35,565 nt of DNA from Rhizobacter sp. (GTDB taxonomy: Bacteria; Pseudomonadota; Gammaproteobacteria; Burkholderiales; Burkholderiaceae_C): the NCBI GenBank assembly GCA_017881025.1, contig JADGRJ010000012.1:1-35565 (forward strand), in the 5' to 3' direction. The notes beneath the pieces were generated by a model that was given only the letters and a program-made list of their open reading frames with translations, made no database searches and was not told where the DNA came from. A program made the position numbers and the translations under genes. Below, one piece after another: positions 9,291-15,611 of the stretch. Position 1 is the first letter of the stretch. Every line of letters begins with the position of its first letter.

Positions 9291-9314
9291 GAAAAAGGGG
9301 CTGAATCAGCCCCT
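9291..9314 (-). terminator. Hairpin plus T-run between rpsB and tsf (attenuator)
   Basis: On the minus strand GGGGCTGATTCAGCCCC forms a perfect 7-bp stem with a 3-base loop (9297-9313) and runs straight into TTTTT. This is a textbook intrinsic terminator placed inside the operon. In E. coli an attenuator also lies between rpsB and tsf, so partial termination that sets the S2:EF-Ts ratio is the likely role. Nothing else is visible in the 122-base gap. Confidence 0.8.
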
Positions 9315-9348
9315 GGGTCCGCTCGCTGGAGGCGAGCCGGAGCGCCGA

Positions 9349-10095
9349 TCAGGCCGAGGCTTCGTCGACTTCGACGAATTCGTCGCCGACGGCGGCGCCC
9401 TGCACCACTTCGTTGGCGGCGTTGGCCTTGCCTTCGAGAACGGCGTCGGCGACGGCCTTGGCGTACAGCGCGACCGCCTTCGACGAGTCGTCGTTGCCGG
9501 GAATCACGTAGTCGATGCCGATCGGCGAGTGGTTCGAGTCGACGATCGCGATGATCGGGATGCCGAGCTTCTTCGCCTCGGCGACGGCGATCTTGTGGAA
9601 GCCGACGTCGATCACGAACATCGCGTCCGGCAGGGCGTTCATGTCCTGGATGCCGCCGATGTCCTTCTCGAGCTTGGCGAGCTCGCGCTGGAACATCAGC
9701 GCTTCCTTCTTGATCCGGATCTCGGTGCCGGCCTCGATCTGCGCCTTCATGTCCTTCAGGCGCTTGAGCGAGCCCTTGACGGTCTTGAAGTTGGTCATCA
9801 TGCCGCCGAGCCAGCGCTGGTCGACGTACGGCATGCCGCAGCGTTTGGCTTCCTGGGCGATCACGTCGCGCGCCTGGCGCTTGGTGCCGATCATCAGGAT
9901 GGTGCCGCGGCGCGATGCCAGCTGGCGGATGAACTTCATCGCTTCCTCGAAGAGCGGCTGCGTCTTCTCGAGGTTGATGATGTGGATCTTGTTGCGATGG
10001 CCGTAGATATACGGGGCCATCTTCGGGTTCCAGAAGCGCGTCTGGTGTCCGAAATGGACGCCGGCTTCCAGCATTTCACGCATCGTGATCGTCAT
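9349..10095 (-). CDS. rpsB: 30S ribosomal protein S2
   Basis: S2 is a late-assembling protein of the small subunit that is needed for S1 binding. The family pattern is clear: [21 protein letters not shown] at the N-terminus, [12 protein letters not shown] in the middle, and [19 protein letters not shown] followed by [18 protein letters not shown]. Length is 248 residues with an acidic C-terminal tail (VEVDEASA). I chose the outer ATG (10095, MTITMREML), which has GGAA about seven bases upstream. An internal ATG at 10083 would give MREML. It is the first gene of the operon and is preceded by its own promoter and a structured leader. map and glnD, often found nearby in relatives, are absent here. 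Confidence 0.98.
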   Translation of the reverse strand: MTITMREMLEAGVHFGHQTRFWNPKMAPYIYGHRNKIHIINLEKTQPLFEEAMKFIRQLASRRGTILMIGTKRQARDVIAQEAKRCGMPYVDQRWLGGMMTNFKTVKGSLKRLKDMKAQIEAGTEIRIKKEALMFQRELAKLEKDIGGIQDMNALPDAMFVIDVGFHKIAVAEAKKLGIPIIAIVDSNHSPIGIDYVIPGNDDSSKAVALYAKAVADAVLEGKANAANEVVQGAAVGDEFVEVDEASA

Positions 10096-10275
10096 CGAGT
10101 TTCCAAAGGTTGGTTCTAGAATCCGGCTCGAATCGCGGCGAAGGATCGGTCTGCCGATCGACGCCACGACACCATTGATGTAGCCGGTTCGCGGATGGAG
10201 CGGCTCCCACGGCCGGTCGCACTCGTTTCCCCCATGGAAACCGGCAACCGAGCAGATCGTCCGCTCGAGGCAAAG
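10096..10275 (-). promoter_or_regulatory. Structured 5' leader of rpsB
   Basis: About 180 nt separate the inferred transcription start from the rpsB ATG. Three inverted repeats are visible on the transcript. The first pairs GAGCGGA with TCTGCTC around a 3-base loop with one G-U pair (10250-10266). The second pairs GTTTCC with GGAAAC around a 5-base loop (10225-10241). The third pairs GATCGG with CCGATC around CAGA (10144-10159). rpsB leaders in gammaproteobacteria carry S2 autoregulation. A similar role here is inference; I do not claim the same fold. Confidence 0.5.
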
Positions 10276-10281
10276 CGTTAA

Positions 10282-10290
10282 ATTATAGCA
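10282..10290 (-). promoter_or_regulatory. Extended -10 promoter of the rpsB operon
   Basis: The minus strand reads TGCTATAAT: a consensus TATAAT (10287-10282) preceded by TG one base away, i.e. an extended -10. It stands out in this GC-rich window. There is no convincing -35 at 16-18 bases. The start would be near 10275, giving an approximately 180-nt leader. The AT island also contains a possible plus-strand -10 for the amidase gene. Confidence 0.7.
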
Positions 10291-10296
10291 TTTGCG

Positions 10297-11667
10297 ATGG
10301 CCGACGACCTCACCGAAGCGCGCCGGCAACTCATTGCGCGCCGCATCTCCGCCGGCGCCTTCGTCGAGCGCTCGATCGCCGCGGCGCAAACGCCGCACGC
10401 GGCGCCCGCCTTCGTCGCGACTTCCTTCGCCGCCGCCCGCGCCGCCGCCGCAGCCGCCGACCGGGCGCGGGACGCCGGCCGCGACCCGGGCCCCCTCGCC
10501 GGGCTGGCGGTGTCCATCAAGGATCTTTTCGACGTCGCCGGCGAGACGACCGCCGCCGGCTCGACGATCCTTCGCGACGCCCCGCCCGCGACCGAGGACG
10601 CGCCCGCCGTGGCTCGCTTGCGCCGGGCCGGCGCGGCGCTGATCGGCCGCACCCACATGTCGGAGTTCGCCTTCTCGGGCGTCGGCATCAATCCTCACCA
10701 CCCCGTCCTCGCCAATCCGGCGACGCTCGAACTCGACGCGACGCCGCGCGCCCCCGGCGGGTCGACTTCGGGCGGCGCCGCCTCGGTCGCGACCGGCGCC
10801 GCCTGGGCTGCGCTCGGCTCCGACACCGGCGGCTCGATCCGCATCCCGGCCGCGCTGCAAGGCCTGGTCGGCTTCAAGAGCACGGCCCGGCTCGTACCGA
10901 TCGATGGCGCCGTGCCCCTGGCGCCGACGCTCGACACCGTCTCAGCGATGACGCGATCGGTTCGCGACGCCGTCGTCGTGCACGAAGTGCTCGCGAGCCG
11001 ATCCGTGTCGCTGCAGCGGCGACCGCTCGACCAGCGGCGCTTCGCGGTGCCGAGCCGGGTGATGCTCGACGGCCTCGACGAAACCGTCGCGCGCGCCTTC
11101 CAGCGCAGCCTCGCGACGCTCTCCGCCGCCGGCGCGCGGATCGAGAAGATCGAGCTGGCAGCGCTCGCCGAGCTCGCCGCGATCAACGCGAGCGGCGGCC
11201 TCGCCGCGGCCGAAAGCTGGACCTTCCATCGCCGCTGGCTGGCCGAGCGCGAGGCCGACTACGATCCGCGCGTCGCGCGCCGCATCCGTCGCGGCGAGGC
11301 AATGAGCGCCGCCGACTACATCGAGCTCCTCGTCGCGCGGCGCGACTGGATCGCGCGAATGGAAAACACCCTGCAGGACTTCGACGCCCTGCTCTCGCCG
11401 ACCGTGCCGATGGTGGCGCCGCCGCTCGCGCGGCTGGTCGATGACGACGACGCGTTCTTCGCCGCCAACAACCTCCTGCTGCGCAATCCGAGCAGCGTCA
11501 ACTTCCTCGACGGCTGCGCCCTCAGCCTGCCGTGCCATCAGGCCGACGAGCTTCCCGTCGGCCTGATGGTCTGGCACTGCGCCGGCCACGACGACGCCGT
11601 CCTCGCCGCCGGCCTCGCGATCGAGGCGGCGCTCGCCGGCACCGCGACCGACAGGCGGCGCGGCTAG
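10297..11667 (+). CDS. Amidase-signature family hydrolase (GatA-like amidase)
   Basis: The 456-residue protein belongs to the amidase signature family, which hydrolyses carboxamides with a Ser-cisSer-Lys triad. The triad is visible: Lys75 in SIKDLFD, cis-Ser156 in [10 protein letters not shown] and nucleophile Ser180 in [10 protein letters not shown], with the 24-residue spacing between the two serines seen in FAAH. It is not the GatA subunit as such, since no gatB or gatC is nearby and the C-terminus is shorter; the substrate is unknown. No good ribosome site precedes the ATG, and a -10-like TATAGC ends seven bases before it, so a leaderless mRNA is possible. It is followed after six bases by dadA, which suggests a joint role in amide or D-amino-acid catabolism (inference). 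Confidence 0.88.
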   Translation: MADDLTEARRQLIARRISAGAFVERSIAAAQTPHAAPAFVATSFAAARAAAAAADRARDAGRDPGPLAGLAVSIKDLFDVAGETTAAGSTILRDAPPATEDAPAVARLRRAGAALIGRTHMSEFAFSGVGINPHHPVLANPATLELDATPRAPGGSTSGGAASVATGAAWAALGSDTGGSIRIPAALQGLVGFKSTARLVPIDGAVPLAPTLDTVSAMTRSVRDAVVVHEVLASRSVSLQRRPLDQRRFAVPSRVMLDGLDETVARAFQRSLATLSAAGARIEKIELAALAELAAINASGGLAAAESWTFHRRWLAEREADYDPRVARRIRRGEAMSAADYIELLVARRDWIARMENTLQDFDALLSPTVPMVAPPLARLVDDDDAFFAANNLLLRNPSSVNFLDGCALSLPCHQADELPVGLMVWHCAGHDDAVLAAGLAIEAALAGTATDRRRG

Positions 11668-11673
11668 GGCCCG

Positions 11674-13014
11674 ATGCGCGTCGCCGTCATCGGGGCCGGC
11701 GTGATCGGCGTGACGACGGCCTACGAGCTCGCCGTCGACGGCCACGAGGTGACGGTGTTCGAGCGCCGCGGCACCGTCGCTTCCGGCTGCAGCTTCGCCA
11801 ACGCCGGCCTGGTCGCGCCCGGCTACGTCGCGCCCTGGGCCGCGCCGGGAATGCCGGCCAAGGTCGCGCGCCATCTCTTCGCGGCGCATGCGCCAGTGCG
11901 GATCGCCGGCCGGCTCGATGCCGCGACGCTCGGCTGGGCCTGGCGCTGGTGGCGCTCGTGCCGGCCCCAGGTGTACCGCGCGAACCGCGCGCGCATGCAC
12001 CGCCTCGCCCACTTCAGCCGCGAGCGGCTGCTCCAGCTGACGGCGCGGCTGCACCTCGATTTCGAGCGCGCGCAGGGCTTCCTCGTCCTTCTTCGCAGCG
12101 CCGGCGAGCTGGCGGTCGCCGAGGCGGGCGTGCGTGCCCTCGCCGAGCTCGGCGCGGCCCCGGTCGTCCTCGACGCCGCCGGCTGCCGCGCGATCGAGCC
12201 CGGCCTCAACCCGGCGACGCCGCTCCATGCCGGCATCTACTCGAAAGACGACGAGGTCGGCAACTGCCGCGAGTTCACGCACCTGCTGCGCAAGGAAGCC
12301 GAGCGCGCCGGCGCGGTCTTCCGCTTCAACGCCCACGTCGAGCAAATCAGTGCCGGCGCGCGACCATCGCTGCGCGTGATGCAGGCACCGCACGACGCGC
12401 GCGACGAGGCGCTGCGCTCGCTCGACCCGGGCGAGTGGCCGACGACGCAGCCGCAGGCCGGCGAGACGACCGAGCCGAGCTTCGATGCGATCGTCGTCTG
12501 CGCCGCGCTCGAATCGCGGCCGCTGCTGAAGCCGCTCGGCGTTCGCCTGCCGCTCCTGGCGGTGCACGGCTACTCGGTCACCGCGCCGCTGCGCCACGAC
12601 GACGCGCACCTCCACCTCGAGCCCCGCGCCGCGCTGATGGACGAGCGCTACAAGGTCGCGATCAGCCGCCTCGGCCAGCGCGTCCGCGTCGCCGGCAGCG
12701 CCGAGATCGGCGGCGACGCCGAGCGCCAGAACGAGCAGGCGCAGGCGACGCTCGACAAGGTCCTCGACGACTGGTTCCCCGGCGTGACGCGGCGCAGCGC
12801 CGCGCAGCGCTGGAAAGGCGCGCGGCCGATGCTGCCCGACGGGCCGCCGGTGCTCGGGCCGAGCGGAGCCGAAGGCGTCTGGCTCAACGTCGGCCACGGC
12901 GGCAGCGGCTGGGCGCTCGCCGCCGGCTCGGCGCGGCTCGTCGCCGACGCGATCGCCGGACGCAAGACGCCGATCGAGATCGATGGCCTCGGCATCGAGA
13001 GGCTCAGGGCATGA
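11674..13014 (+). CDS. dadA: D-amino-acid dehydrogenase (DadA-like, FAD-dependent)
   Basis: DadA oxidises D-amino acids to 2-oxo acids and ammonia, passing electrons to the respiratory chain from the inner face of the membrane. The 446 residues start with an FAD-binding VIGAGVIGVTTAYEL (residues 5-19). The DadA-typical FANAGLVAPGYVAPWAAPGMP block follows, and the C-terminal WLNVGHGGSGWALAAG FAD segment is present. AGGG lies upstream of the ATG, and the gene follows the amidase gene by six bases, so the two are probably cotranscribed. The family also includes glycine oxidases and other FAD amine oxidases, but the NAG..PGYVAPWAAPG pattern favours DadA. The stop (GCA TGA) forms an ATGA overlap with a 27-codon mini-ORF that leads to nnrDE. 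Confidence 0.9.
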   Translation: MRVAVIGAGVIGVTTAYELAVDGHEVTVFERRGTVASGCSFANAGLVAPGYVAPWAAPGMPAKVARHLFAAHAPVRIAGRLDAATLGWAWRWWRSCRPQVYRANRARMHRLAHFSRERLLQLTARLHLDFERAQGFLVLLRSAGELAVAEAGVRALAELGAAPVVLDAAGCRAIEPGLNPATPLHAGIYSKDDEVGNCREFTHLLRKEAERAGAVFRFNAHVEQISAGARPSLRVMQAPHDARDEALRSLDPGEWPTTQPQAGETTEPSFDAIVVCAALESRPLLKPLGVRLPLLAVHGYSVTAPLRHDDAHLHLEPRAALMDERYKVAISRLGQRVRVAGSAEIGGDAERQNEQAQATLDKVLDDWFPGVTRRSAAQRWKGARPMLPDGPPVLGPSGAEGVWLNVGHGGSGWALAAGSARLVADAIAGRKTPIEIDGLGIERLRA

Positions 13015-13094
13015 GCGGCCACGCACGGCCGCTCCGAAGGGGCCGCTCCGTCCCGCTCGGCGGGACCGCGCGCAGCGCGAGGGTGCACCAGTGA
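13011..13094 (+). other. 27-codon mini-ORF in a hairpin-rich unit bridging dadA and nnrDE
   Basis: Its ATG overlaps the dadA stop (ATGA), and its TGA overlaps the nnrDE GTG (GTGA). The predicted peptide (MSGHARPLRRGRSV...) is basic and low in information. The same stretch has two strong inverted repeats: GCGGCC/GGCCGC at 13015-13032 with a 6-base loop, and GTCCCGC/GCGGGAC at 13050-13066 with a 3-base loop. There is also a repeated GGCCGCTCCG at 13027 and 13041. TGAGCGGC occurs at both edges (13012 and 13092), exactly 80 bases apart. This looks like an inserted small repeat rather than a gene. Confidence 0.4.
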
Positions 13095-14626
13095 GCGGCA
13101 TCGAGCGCATCGACGGCACGGCCGCTCGGGTCGCGCTGCTCGGCGTCGCGGCGACGCGAAAGGTCGAGGGCGAAGCGCTCGCGGCGTTGCCGGCCTTCAC
13201 GCTCATGGCGCGCGCCGGCGCGGCGGTGGCGCGCCTGGCCCTCGCCGTGGCACCGCATGCCGAGCGCATCGTCGTCTTCGCCGGCCCCGGCAACAACGGC
13301 GGCGACGGCATCGAGGCGGCGACTCGCCTGTGCGATTGGGGCAAGCCGACGTCGGTGCTCCGCGTCGGCGGCGCGTCCACGCTGCCCGCCGACGCGGCGC
13401 AGGCGCTCGCCCGTGCCAGCGATGCCGGGGTCGAGATTCGCGCCTTCGATCCGAGTGAAGCGGCGACGGGCGATCGCCCCGATCTGGTCATCGACGCCCT
13501 TCTCGGCATCGGCGCGTCGCGCCCGCCCGAAGGCGAGATCGCCGCCGCGATCGCTCGCATCGCCGAGCTCGCCGCGCTCGGCGCGCGGGTCCTCGCCGTC
13601 GACGTGCCGTCGGGGCTCGACGTCGACCGCGGCCAGCCGCTCGGCGCCGCCTGCGTCGTCGCCGACGACACGCTGACGCTGATCGCACCGAAGCCCGGCC
13701 TGTTCACCGGCAGCGGCCGCGATCACGCCGGGCGGGCGTGGTGCGCGCGACTCGACGTCGACGCGAGAGACGCCGTCGCCGATGCCTGGCTCGTCGGCAC
13801 TCGCGATCCCTCCTGCGCCGCCGCGCCGCGGCGTCATGCGTCACACAAGGGAAGCTTCGGCGACGTCGCCGTCGTCGGCGGCGCGCCCGGCATGGCGGGC
13901 GCGGCGTGGCTCGCGGCCTGTGCCGCGCACGCAGCGGGCGCGGGCCGGGTGTTCGTCGATCTCGTCGGCGATGGCAACGGCGAAGCCGGCGGCGAGATCG
14001 ATCCGCTCCGCCCCGAGCTGATGTTCCGTCGCGGCTGGGCCGCGAGCGATGCCGCCATCGTCGCCGCGACCACCGTCGTCTGCGGTTGCGGCGGCGGCGA
14101 TGCGGTGCGGGCGACGCTGCCGCGACTGCTGTCGATCGCCGCTCGCCTCGTCCTCGATGCCGACGCCCTCAATGCCGTCGCCGCCGATCCTTCGCTCCTG
14201 GCCCTGACGGCGGCGCGCGAGCGCCGCGGCCATGCGACGATCATGACGCCGCATCCGCTCGAGGCCGCACGTCTGCTCGGCAGGACGGCCGCGACCGTGC
14301 AGGCCGATCGCCTTCGCGCGGCGCGCGAGCTCGCGGCGCGCTACCGGTCGGTGGTCGTGCTCAAAGGCTCCGGAACCGTCATCGCCGCCCCCGATGGCAC
14401 TGCGCGCATCAACGCTACCGGCAACGCGGCGCTCGCGAGCGCCGGCACCGGCGACGTGCTCGCGGGCTGGATCGGCGGCCGCTGGGCATCGCTCGCGGCG
14501 AGCGCGTTCGACGTCGCGACGCGGTCAGTGATCGAGCACGGCGCCGGCGCCGAGCCCGAGCGTCCCGGTGCACTGCGTGCCGCCGATCTCGTCGAGATCC
14601 TGCATCACCGCGCCCGCGGCGACTGA
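13091..14626 (+). CDS. nnrDE: Bifunctional NAD(P)HX epimerase / ADP-dependent NAD(P)HX dehydratase
   Basis: This two-domain enzyme repairs hydrated NADH and NADPH. The N-terminal YjeF_N epimerase domain interconverts R- and S-NAD(P)HX, and the C-terminal carbohydrate-kinase-like domain dehydrates the S form with ADP. The epimerase motif GPGNNGGDG is at residues 65-73, and VPSGLDVDRG marks the domain end. The dehydratase has HKGSFGDVAVVGGAPGMAGAA and the nucleotide-site GTGDVLAG at residues 452-459. I chose the GTG at 13091 (511 aa), with GAGGG seven bases upstream; the reading frame stays open further upstream but has no family similarity there. Betaproteobacteria normally have this fusion. 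The link to dadA and the amidase gene may be only positional. Confidence 0.93.
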   Translation: MSGIERIDGTAARVALLGVAATRKVEGEALAALPAFTLMARAGAAVARLALAVAPHAERIVVFAGPGNNGGDGIEAATRLCDWGKPTSVLRVGGASTLPADAAQALARASDAGVEIRAFDPSEAATGDRPDLVIDALLGIGASRPPEGEIAAAIARIAELAALGARVLAVDVPSGLDVDRGQPLGAACVVADDTLTLIAPKPGLFTGSGRDHAGRAWCARLDVDARDAVADAWLVGTRDPSCAAAPRRHASHKGSFGDVAVVGGAPGMAGAAWLAACAAHAAGAGRVFVDLVGDGNGEAGGEIDPLRPELMFRRGWAASDAAIVAATTVVCGCGGGDAVRATLPRLLSIAARLVLDADALNAVAADPSLLALTAARERRGHATIMTPHPLEAARLLGRTAATVQADRLRAARELAARYRSVVVLKGSGTVIAAPDGTARINATGNAALASAGTGDVLAGWIGGRWASLAASAFDVATRSVIEHGAGAEPERPGALRAADLVEILHHRARGD

Positions 14627-14628
14627 GC

Positions 14629-14645
14629 GCCGCCGGCGCGGCGGC
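14629..14645. other. GC stem-loop between convergent nnrDE and SDR genes
   Basis: GCCGCC, a 5-base loop and GGCGGC form a 6-bp stem just after the nnrDE stop, in the 30-base gap of two convergent genes. No T-run follows on either strand, so it is at best a weak or factor-assisted terminator. In such GC-rich DNA it may be chance. Confidence 0.25.
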
Positions 14646-14656
14646 CGCGCCGATCG

Positions 14657-15565
14657 TCAGCCGTTCGCCTGCATCGCCTTGGCGATCTCGATCGTTCCCT
14701 GCGCCGCGCCGCTCTCGGGTACCGTCTCGTGGGTGCGGTCCGAGATCGCCTCGAACCGGAGCGCGATCTGCTCGGCGGCATCGCCTTCGTGGCCGACGTG
14801 GATGCCTTGCGTCATCGTCACGTAGGCGCGCTCGAACGAGCCGGCGCCGGCGCAGAGGATCGCGCGCGTCGGCGCGTCCTCAGCGACGAGCGCGAGCACC
14901 CCCGGCGTCACCGCGCCCGCCTCGAGCAGGCGCAGGACCGCCTCGGGCATCAGCTTTTCCGTCATTCGCGTCGCCGCCGTCGGCGCCAGGCAGTTGACGC
15001 GGATGTCGTGCTTGGCGCCCTCGATCGAGAGCGTCTGCATCAGGCCGACGAGCGCCATCTTCGCGGCGCCGTAGTTGGCCTGGCCGAAGTTGCCGTAGAG
15101 GCCCGACGACGACGTCGTCATGACGATGCGGCCGTAGTTCTGCGCCCGCATCGTCTCCCAGACGGCCTTGGTGCAATGGACTGCGCCCATCAGGTGGACC
15201 TCGACGACGAGCCGGAAGTCGGCGAGCTCCATCTTGCCGAAGCTCTTGTCGCGCAGGATGCCGGCGTTGTTGACGAGGATGTCGACGCGCCCCCATTCGC
15301 TGAGCGCCGCTGCGACCATCGCCTGTACCGCGCCGTAGTCGGTGACCGACGCGCCGTTGGCGATCGCCTTGCCGCCGGCGGCGCGGATCTCGTCGGCGAC
15401 AGCGTGGGCGGCGGTCGGTGCGCCGCCGCTGCCGTCGATGGTGCCGCCGAGGTCGTTGACGACGACGGCGGCGCCGCGCGCCGCCAGCGCCAGCGCATGC
15501 TGCCGGCCGAGGCCGCCGCCTGCGCCGGTCACGATCGCCACTCTTCCGTCGAATCGAATCGCCAT
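14657..15565 (-). CDS. SDR-family dehydrogenase (3-hydroxyacyl-CoA dehydrogenase/reductase type)
   Basis: The 302-residue short-chain dehydrogenase has cofactor motif TGAGGGLGR (residues 13-21), NNAG at 99-102, and the catalytic Ser152-Tyr165-Lys169 set in SSSGLYGNFGQANYGAAK. VVVNDLGG followed by an acidic, Gly-rich insert (residues 35-48) resembles the dehydrogenase domain of peroxisomal multifunctional enzyme type 2. NAD-linked oxidation of 3-hydroxyacyl-CoA is therefore likely, but the substrate is inferred. The C-terminus is longer than in FabG. AAGGGA lies nine bases before the chosen ATG; the upstream in-frame extension overlaps rnr and is not protein-like. It follows rnr by 46 bases. 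In E. coli rlmB follows rnr; it does not here. Confidence 0.88.
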   Translation of the reverse strand: MAIRFDGRVAIVTGAGGGLGRQHALALAARGAAVVVNDLGGTIDGSGGAPTAAHAVADEIRAAGGKAIANGASVTDYGAVQAMVAAALSEWGRVDILVNNAGILRDKSFGKMELADFRLVVEVHLMGAVHCTKAVWETMRAQNYGRIVMTTSSSGLYGNFGQANYGAAKMALVGLMQTLSIEGAKHDIRVNCLAPTAATRMTEKLMPEAVLRLLEAGAVTPGVLALVAEDAPTRAILCAGAGSFERAYVTMTQGIHVGHEGDAAEQIALRFEAISDRTHETVPESGAAQGTIEIAKAMQANG

Positions 15566-15611
15566 GCTCCGCTGTCCCTTTCGTTGATGTGAGTTGCTTG
15601 ACGCCGCGCGG

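Noticed and set aside
10942-13707. 921-codon minus-strand open frame over the amidase, dadA and nnrDE genes
   Set aside because: Antisense shadow of three recognised plus-strand genes; composition (Arg, Ala, Gly, Asp) is that of a reverse frame.
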